Shown one piece after another: positions 7,140 to 11,177 of a stretch of DNA of 11,177 bases (positions are counted from its first letter, which is position 1; each line of letters begins with the position of its first letter). The translations under genes were made by a program, and so were the position numbers. Under the pieces are notes generated by a model. It saw nothing but the letters and a program-made list of their open reading frames with translations, had not been told where the DNA came from and ran no database searches. Source of the stretch: Methylophilales bacterium UBA4017 (GTDB taxonomy: Bacteria; Pseudomonadota; Gammaproteobacteria; Burkholderiales; Methylophilaceae). Location: NCBI GenBank assembly GCA_002384685.1, contig DGAZ01000032.1, positions 1-11,177 on the forward strand, in the 5' to 3' direction.

Positions 7140-8124
7140 CTGTGTGCGACATAAACCTTACTATCGCAGGTTTACTTTGATTGAGGTTAAACTCATGCGA
7201 AAGGGGTTTAATTTTCATACTGTTAATTATGGCATCTTTTATTGGTTGGTCATCATGCAGGTGGTTTCTTAATAAAGGCATCAACTCTATTTTTTCCTCT
7301 TGCCCTAAGCATAAAAAAAGCTCCCCCTTGCAGCTTATCCTGACTCGGTTACAATCCTCGCAAAAATTATGACTATGCGGTGATATTAAGCCTACCCTAG
7401 TATTGCTTCCCTCTACTTGCCAGTATTTTGCAGGCCCACCTGTCGACAGTGAAATACTCTTTACACTGTACTTATCTTTTATTTTTTCTAAAACATCGTT
7501 GTTGCTGACTGCTGTTACTTTTCTCTCGAAGTCTGTTGAGCCTAAAGGCATCTCCTCAATAAAGGAAATATCAAGACCATGCTTTATGGCATAATCAATG
7601 AGTTCAAAGAGTTCGTGGTCGTTGATGCCTTTCATAAGAACAGTGTTGAGTTTAATCTTTTCAAATCCTACTTCAACAGCATGCTCAATTCCTTTGAGAA
7701 CATCTTCCAAGACCCCCGTCCTTGTCATTTTTTTGAATGTTAACGGATCAAGACTATCAAGACTAATATTAATTCTTTTAACACCTGACGATTTAAGCAT
7801 CAACGCCTTTTTCTTTAATTGACTCGCATTAGTTGTTAATGTTAGCTCTTTTAACCCCTTATTTTTTGAAAGACTGGAAAAAAGGGAGTCAATATTCTTG
7901 CGCACTAGTGGCTCACCCCCTGTAATCCTAATTTTCTCAACACCAAGACTGATAAAAATTGAAGCTATACGATCAATCTCTTCCAAAGATAATAATTGGG
8001 TTTTAGGAAGAAATTCCATTTTTTCCGCCATGCAATAAATGCATCTAAAATCACATCGATCCGTAACTGAGATACGAATATAATTTATCGTGCGGTTGAA
8101 CTGATCAGTAAGTTGGCTTGTCAT
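7132..8124 (-). CDS. moaA: GTP 3',8-cyclase MoaA (radical SAM)
   Basis: MoaA catalyses the first step of molybdopterin synthesis, the radical rearrangement of GTP to 3',8-cyclo-GTP, which MoaC (not in this window) converts to cyclic pyranopterin monophosphate. The radical-SAM cluster motif is C24-x3-C28-x2-C31, followed by T-G-G-E-P-L-V-R (68-75). The second, substrate-binding 4Fe-4S site is C255-x2-C258-x13-C272. The protein ends in Gly-Gly (329-330), the C-terminal tail known to be needed for activity. At 330 residues it is full length. The ATG at 8124 is 105 bp from the oppositely oriented fdsG. It leads the moaA–mobA–mobB–moeA overlapping run. It could be controlled from the shared gap by the palindrome at 8157-8174 (inference). 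Confidence 0.96.
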   Translation of the reverse strand: MTSQLTDQFNRTINYIRISVTDRCDFRCIYCMAEKMEFLPKTQLLSLEEIDRIASIFISLGVEKIRITGGEPLVRKNIDSLFSSLSKNKGLKELTLTTNASQLKKKALMLKSSGVKRINISLDSLDPLTFKKMTRTGVLEDVLKGIEHAVEVGFEKIKLNTVLMKGINDHELFELIDYAIKHGLDISFIEEMPLGSTDFERKVTAVSNNDVLEKIKDKYSVKSISLSTGGPAKYWQVEGSNTRVGLISPHSHNFCEDCNRVRISCKGELFLCLGQEEKIELMPLLRNHLHDDQPIKDAIINSMKIKPLSHEFNLNQSKPAIVRFMSHTGG

Positions 8125-8147
8125 AATAGGTAAGCAATATTAAGCGG

Positions 8148-8153
8148 ATTTTA
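8148..8153 (-). promoter_or_regulatory. possible -10 box for moaA
   Basis: On the minus strand this reads TAAAAT, one mismatch from TATAAT, 23 bp before the moaA ATG. The region 17 bp further upstream (about 8171-8176) overlaps the palindrome and has no good -35. A second candidate, TAATAT nearer the ATG, would give an almost leaderless message. Weak call, made because a long minus-strand gene run begins here and must have a promoter. Confidence 0.25.
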
Positions 8154-8156
8154 AAT

Positions 8157-8174
8157 TGTAACAACTATGTTACA
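8157..8174. promoter_or_regulatory. 18-bp palindrome in the moaA–fdsG divergent gap, candidate operator
   Basis: TGTAACA and TGTTACA form perfect 7-bp arms around the spacer ACTA. The arms also fit a TNA-N8-TNA layout (TAA at 8159-8161, TTA at 8170-8172), as expected for LysR-type regulators; fds operons in Cupriavidus are known to be controlled by a LysR-type protein, FdsR. The site overlaps the -35 area of the fdsG promoter and sits just upstream of the moaA candidate -10, so one bound protein could affect both directions. Regulator identity is inference; no regulator gene lies in the window. Confidence 0.5.
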
Positions 8175-8196
8175 CCTTATAAAGTTTAAGTATAAT
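8168..8196 (+). promoter_or_regulatory. promoter of fdsGBA (-35 area 8168-8173, -10 at 8191-8196)
   Basis: TATAAT at 8191-8196 is a perfect -10. With 17-bp spacing the -35 position is TGTTAC, a poor match to TTGACA and part of the palindrome's right arm; such a weak -35 next to an operator is typical of an activator-dependent promoter. Transcription would begin near 8203, giving a leader of about 27 nt before the fdsG ATG at 8230. Confidence 0.55.
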
Positions 8197-8229
8197 AATG
8201 AGCATACTTTAATCATAATATTTATTAAA

Positions 8230-8697
8230 ATGAATTTATCAGAATCACAGCGAGTTACTATCGAAGAGCATGTTGAGACTTTCTTAAAGAAACCGGGTGC
8301 TTTATTACCATTAATGCATGCTATACAAGACAGTCTAGGCTATATCCCGGAAGATTCTTATCCGATTATTTCTGCTGCTTTCAATTTATCGATTGCAGAA
8401 ATTCATGGATTCGTTACTTTTTACCATCATTTTAGAACCAGTCCTTCAGGAAAAAATATTTTACAGGTTTGCCGTGCTGAATCATGCCAGTCCATGGGAT
8501 CTGATGGGATTGAGAGTTACTGCAAAAAAGTTCTGGGAATAGATTATCATGAGACCTCTAAAGATGGTGCAATCACTCTTGAGCCGGTTTATTGTTTAGG
8601 TAATTGCGCTTGTTCTCCCTCAGTAATGATGAATGATAAGGTTATTGGGCGTATTACCCCTGAAAAAATCGACAATATAATTAAGGCGGCAAAATAA
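8230..8697 (+). CDS. fdsG: NAD-dependent formate dehydrogenase gamma subunit (NuoE-like, 2Fe-2S)
   Basis: FdsG is the small electron-transfer subunit of the soluble cytoplasmic NAD+-dependent molybdenum formate dehydrogenase, homologous to NuoE of complex I. With the start at 8230 the protein has 155 residues. The thioredoxin-like [2Fe-2S] ligands are C81-x4-C86 and C122-x3-C126, inside the family patterns V-C-R-A-E-S-C and Y-C-L-G-N-C-A-C-S-P. The N-terminal helical part contains G-Y-I-P and H-G-F-V-T-F-Y-H, also typical. An in-frame ATG at 8167 would add 21 residues, but it lies upstream of the predicted -10 box and inside the palindrome, and those residues do not look like the family; I rejected it. 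The chosen ATG has no clear Shine-Dalgarno. Three bases separate its stop from fdsB, so fdsG leads the fdsGBA operon. Confidence 0.94.
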   Translation: MNLSESQRVTIEEHVETFLKKPGALLPLMHAIQDSLGYIPEDSYPIISAAFNLSIAEIHGFVTFYHHFRTSPSGKNILQVCRAESCQSMGSDGIESYCKKVLGIDYHETSKDGAITLEPVYCLGNCACSPSVMMNDKVIGRITPEKIDNIIKAAK

Positions 8698-8700
8698 ATA

Positions 8701-10254
8701 ATGGCCTATAAAATTTACATACCTATTGATTCTACTGCTCTATCGTTAGGGGCTAATGACGTATTTGAGGCCATATCAGCTGAAGCACAAAAAAGACAAA
8801 TTAATCTAAATATTGTTCGTAATGGCTCTCGAGGACTATTCTGGCTGGAACCTCTAGTCGAAGTGGAAACAGAGAAAGGTAGAGTAGCATTTGGCCCGGT
8901 ATCCACTAATGACGTAGAAAAATTGTTTGACAATGAATTTTTCTTGGGCAGAGAAGGCGAGTTATTTTTAGGACTTACTGATGAGCTGAGCTGGCTTAAA
9001 AATCAAGAGAGACTTACTTTTGCCCGAGTTGGAATTACTGATCCGCTTGATATAGCTGATTATGAAAAACATAGTGGGTTTAAGGGTCTAAAAAATGCCA
9101 TTAAGCTTGAGCCCCAACTTATTGTTAAGGAAGTCGCGGATTCAGGCCTTAGGGGAAGGGGCGGAGCAGCATTTCCAACAGGCATAAAATGGCAGACGGT
9201 TTTGGATACACCGTCAAAAACAAAGTACATAGTCTGTAATGCCGACGAAGGTGATTCGGGAACCTTCTCGGATCGGATGATTATGGAAGATGACCCCTTT
9301 GTTCTTATAGAAGGAATGATCATTGCTGGTATGGCGGTGGGTGCTGAATATGGATATATTTACTTACGATCAGAATACCCTGATGCGCAACATGTTCTTA
9401 ATAAAGCCATCAAAATTGCAAAAGAAAAAGGCTATTTAGGATCCAATATACTTGGCTCTGGCTACAACTTTGACCTTGAGGTTACAAGAGCAGCAGGAGC
9501 ATATATTTGTGGCGAAGAAACTTCCTTGCTGGAGAGCTTGGAAGGAAAAAGAGGTATGGTGAGATATAAACCACCGCTACCAGCCATTGAAGGGTTATAC
9601 GGCAAGCCGACTGTAGTAAATAATGTCATTACACTGGCAACTGTTCCCATTATTATGGATAAAGGTGCATTATTTTATGCTGATTTTGGTATGGGCCGGT
9701 CAAAAGGAACTCTGCCGATACAGCTTGCAGGAAATCTCAAACAAACAGGCTTAATTGAAAAGGCATTTGGCATATCGCTAAAAGAACTTTTGTATGATTT
9801 TGGGGGTGGTTCGTTTACCGGAAAACCTATAAAAGCAGTTCAAGTGGGCGGGCCTTTAGGCGCTTTTTTGCCAGAAGCGCAATTTGATACCCCGTTAGAT
9901 TATGAAAAATTTTCAGAAATAAATGCGGTAGTCGGGCACGGCGGCATTGTTGCTTTTGATGATGCGACGGATATGGCGAAAATGGCAAGGTATTCCTTTG
10001 AGTTTTGCGCAATAGAGTCCTGTGGAAAATGTACCCCTTGCAGGATTGGTTCAACTAGGGGAATGGAGGTAATTGACAGGATTAAGGAGGGAGTTGACCA
10101 GGATAAGAATGAACAGTTACTGAGAGATCTTGGTGAAACCATGGTGAATGGCTCTTTATGTGCTATGGGAGGGATGACACCTTTTCCTGTAATCAGTGCT
10201 TTAAACTTTTTCCCAAAGGACTTTGGTCTTGAAAAAAAGGAAACATCAGCTTAA
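8701..10254 (+). CDS. fdsB: NAD-dependent formate dehydrogenase beta subunit (NuoF-like; FMN, 4Fe-4S, NADH site)
   Basis: FdsB carries the FMN and NAD(H) site where electrons from formate reduce NAD+. The 517-residue protein joins an N-terminal thioredoxin-like domain (about 1-115, with no Cys, so no cluster there) to a NuoF-type domain. Visible motifs are the glycine-rich G-L-R-G-R-G-G-A-A-F-P-T-G (149-161), N-A-D-E-G-D-S-G-T-F (180-189), G-A-Y-I-C-G-E-E-T (266-274), and the 4Fe-4S ligands C441-x2-C444-x2-C447 plus C487. Length matches known FdsB proteins (about 520 aa). It starts 3 bp after fdsG, with AAGG about 14 nt upstream of the ATG, so coupling with fdsG is likely. Related HoxF of NAD-hydrogenases is similar, but the adjoining fdsA fixes the assignment. 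A perfect hairpin spans its stop codon. Confidence 0.95.
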   Translation: MAYKIYIPIDSTALSLGANDVFEAISAEAQKRQINLNIVRNGSRGLFWLEPLVEVETEKGRVAFGPVSTNDVEKLFDNEFFLGREGELFLGLTDELSWLKNQERLTFARVGITDPLDIADYEKHSGFKGLKNAIKLEPQLIVKEVADSGLRGRGGAAFPTGIKWQTVLDTPSKTKYIVCNADEGDSGTFSDRMIMEDDPFVLIEGMIIAGMAVGAEYGYIYLRSEYPDAQHVLNKAIKIAKEKGYLGSNILGSGYNFDLEVTRAAGAYICGEETSLLESLEGKRGMVRYKPPLPAIEGLYGKPTVVNNVITLATVPIIMDKGALFYADFGMGRSKGTLPIQLAGNLKQTGLIEKAFGISLKELLYDFGGGSFTGKPIKAVQVGGPLGAFLPEAQFDTPLDYEKFSEINAVVGHGGIVAFDDATDMAKMARYSFEFCAIESCGKCTPCRIGSTRGMEVIDRIKEGVDQDKNEQLLRDLGETMVNGSLCAMGGMTPFPVISALNFFPKDFGLEKKETSA

Positions 10255-10269
10255 ACTTAAAAAGTTTAA
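10251..10269 (+). repeat. perfect 8-bp inverted repeat across the fdsB stop codon
   Basis: TTAAACTT and AAGTTTAA are separated by AAA. The left arm contains the fdsB TAA. The stem is A/T-rich with one G-C pair per arm and is not followed by a T-run, so it is not a convincing intrinsic terminator. It may mark an mRNA processing or stability boundary in the 44-bp fdsB–fdsA gap, or be chance in AT-rich DNA. Confidence 0.4.
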
Positions 10270-10298
10270 TAAAAATCATAATTTAGAGTATTTAATAT

Positions 10299-11177
10299 AT
10301 GGATGACACAAAAGATTTCGGAACACCAAAGCAAACTAACGATAAAACGGTTAATCTGACCATAGATGGTTTTGCTATTTCTGTTCCTGAAGGGACCTCT
10401 ATCATGCGAGCCGCCTCAGAGGCAGGTATCAGTGTACCTAAACTATGCGCTACTGATAGTTTAGATCCATTCGGATCATGCCGTCTTTGTCTGGTAGAAA
10501 TTGATGGGAAAAGAGGTTACCCAGCATCCTGTACAACACCAGTAGCCGAAGGCATTCAAGTTAAAACCCAGACACCCAAATTAGAAGATTTACGACGGGG
10601 TGTTATGGAGCTTTATATTTCTGACCATCCATTAGATTGTTTAACATGTGCAACTAACGGTGACTGCGAGCTTCAAGATATGGCAGGCGCTGTTGGACTA
10701 AGAGATGTAAGGTATGGGTACGAAGGAAAAAATCATTTAAATTTAGCAAAAGATGAAAGTAATCCATACTTCACTTTTGATCCTTCAAAATGTATTGTCT
10801 GCTCTCGATGTGTTCGTGCATGCGAAGAAGTCCAAGGTACGTTTGCCTTAACGATCGATGGCAGAGGTTTTGAGTCCAAGGTATCTGCTGGAAACAAAGA
10901 TTTTATTGACTCGGAATGCGTGTCATGTGGAGCTTGTGTGCAAGCATGCCCAACAGCAACGTTGATTGAAAACTCTATTATTGATAATGGTGTGCCTGAC
11001 CGATCCGTGACAACTACATGTGCTTATTGTGGGGTTGGGTGTTCGTTTAACGCTGAAATACAGGGAGACAAAGTTGTTAGAATGACTCCAAACAAGGATG
11101 GCGGAGCCAACCATGGACATTCATGCGTGAAAGGAAGATTTGCGTGGGGGTATACAACTCACAAGGACAGGATAACT
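10299..11177 (+). CDS. fdsA: NAD-dependent formate dehydrogenase alpha (catalytic) subunit, 5' part only
   Basis: FdsA holds the bis-MGD molybdenum centre that oxidises formate. The frame is open from the ATG at 10299 to the right edge (293 codons of an expected ~950), so it is cut by the window and not broken. The N-terminal electron-transfer module is complete: a [2Fe-2S] domain (C50, C61, C64, C78), a His-Cys cluster motif (H110, C114, C117, C123), and two ferredoxin 4Fe-4S motifs (C165/168/171/175 and C207/210/213/217). The molybdopterin-oxidoreductase domain then starts with its own 4Fe-4S set, C241-x2-C244-x3-C248 and C276. The Mo-ligand residue (Cys or selenocysteine) lies beyond the window. 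The gene follows fdsB after 44 bp with only a weak GAG ribosome site. FdsC and FdsD genes would be expected downstream. Confidence 0.94.
   Translation, partial: MDDTKDFGTPKQTNDKTVNLTIDGFAISVPEGTSIMRAASEAGISVPKLCATDSLDPFGSCRLCLVEIDGKRGYPASCTTPVAEGIQVKTQTPKLEDLRRGVMELYISDHPLDCLTCATNGDCELQDMAGAVGLRDVRYGYEGKNHLNLAKDESNPYFTFDPSKCIVCSRCVRACEEVQGTFALTIDGRGFESKVSAGNKDFIDSECVSCGACVQACPTATLIENSIIDNGVPDRSVTTTCAYCGVGCSFNAEIQGDKVVRMTPNKDGGANHGHSCVKGRFAWGYTTHKDRIT

Noticed and set aside
8181..8219. AAAGTTTAA and AATCATAAT shared between the fdsG leader and the fdsB–fdsA gap (10261-10282)
   Set aside because: The matches are short, A/T-only or nearly so, and differently arranged; not enough to call a repeated regulatory element.
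8167..8229. Upstream in-frame ATG that would lengthen FdsG by 21 residues
   Set aside because: It lies inside the palindrome and upstream of the predicted -10, and the extra hydrophobic residues do not resemble the FdsG/NuoE family.
10923..11120. Minus-strand open frame opposite fdsA
   Set aside because: The plus-strand reading gives three perfectly spaced 4Fe-4S cysteine motifs through the region; the antisense frame is incidental.
1..11177. Search for mobile elements, CRISPR, tRNA/rRNA, toxin-antitoxin or defence genes
   Set aside because: No transposase or integrase, direct-repeat array, cloverleaf or such protein family was seen. All coding space is filled by recognisable metabolic and housekeeping genes, so I do not claim an undescribed system.

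Overview
The window reads as a compact, AT-rich proteobacterial chromosome segment, most likely betaproteobacterial and plausibly from a methylotroph of the Methylophilaceae/OM43 type. The taxonomic guess is inference. It rests on low GC, tight gene packing, an fdsGBA-type NAD-linked formate dehydrogenase, a bcp–phoH–lplT neighbourhood, and a C-terminal cytochrome fragment resembling the cytochrome cL (MxaG/XoxG) electron acceptors of PQQ methanol dehydrogenases. No sequence search was possible. I see no mobile element, CRISPR array, tRNA, rRNA or foreign-looking segment.

Layout, left to right. Positions 1-255 (+) are the end of a c-type cytochrome, followed by an intrinsic terminator (289-321) whose loop holds a perfect TATAAT. 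Positions 351-1673 (+) encode a type II NADH:quinone dehydrogenase (ndh). It is convergent with, and overlaps by 4 bp, a minus-strand run of seven genes. In transcription order these are moaA, mobA, mobB, moeA, then after a 63-bp gap bcp, a PIN–PhoH ATPase gene, and lplT. The four molybdenum-cofactor genes overlap end to end by 4-11 bp and form one translational block. Divergent from moaA, across a 105-bp regulatory gap, are fdsG, fdsB and the first 293 codons of fdsA (+), which runs off the right edge.

How they fit together: FdsGBA oxidises formate to CO2 and reduces NAD+, using a bis-MGD molybdenum cofactor. MoaA starts pterin synthesis, MoeA inserts molybdenum, MobA attaches GMP and MobB assists. 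The enzyme and part of its cofactor pathway therefore share one intergenic control region. That region holds an 18-bp palindrome (TGTAACA-N4-TGTTACA) overlapping the -35 area of a TATAAT promoter for fdsG. The NADH made could be reoxidised by the NDH-2 at the left, and the cytochrome fragment would belong to the upstream methanol-oxidation step if its cL assignment is right. Bcp (peroxide detoxification), PIN–PhoH (RNA-related ATPase) and LplT (lysophospholipid flipping) look like housekeeping genes joined by position.

I found no clearly new multi-gene system. The observations most worth a second look are regulatory: the palindrome between moaA and fdsG, a -10 box nested in a terminator loop, an identical 10-mer ahead of ndh and bcp, and a hairpin spanning the fdsB stop codon.
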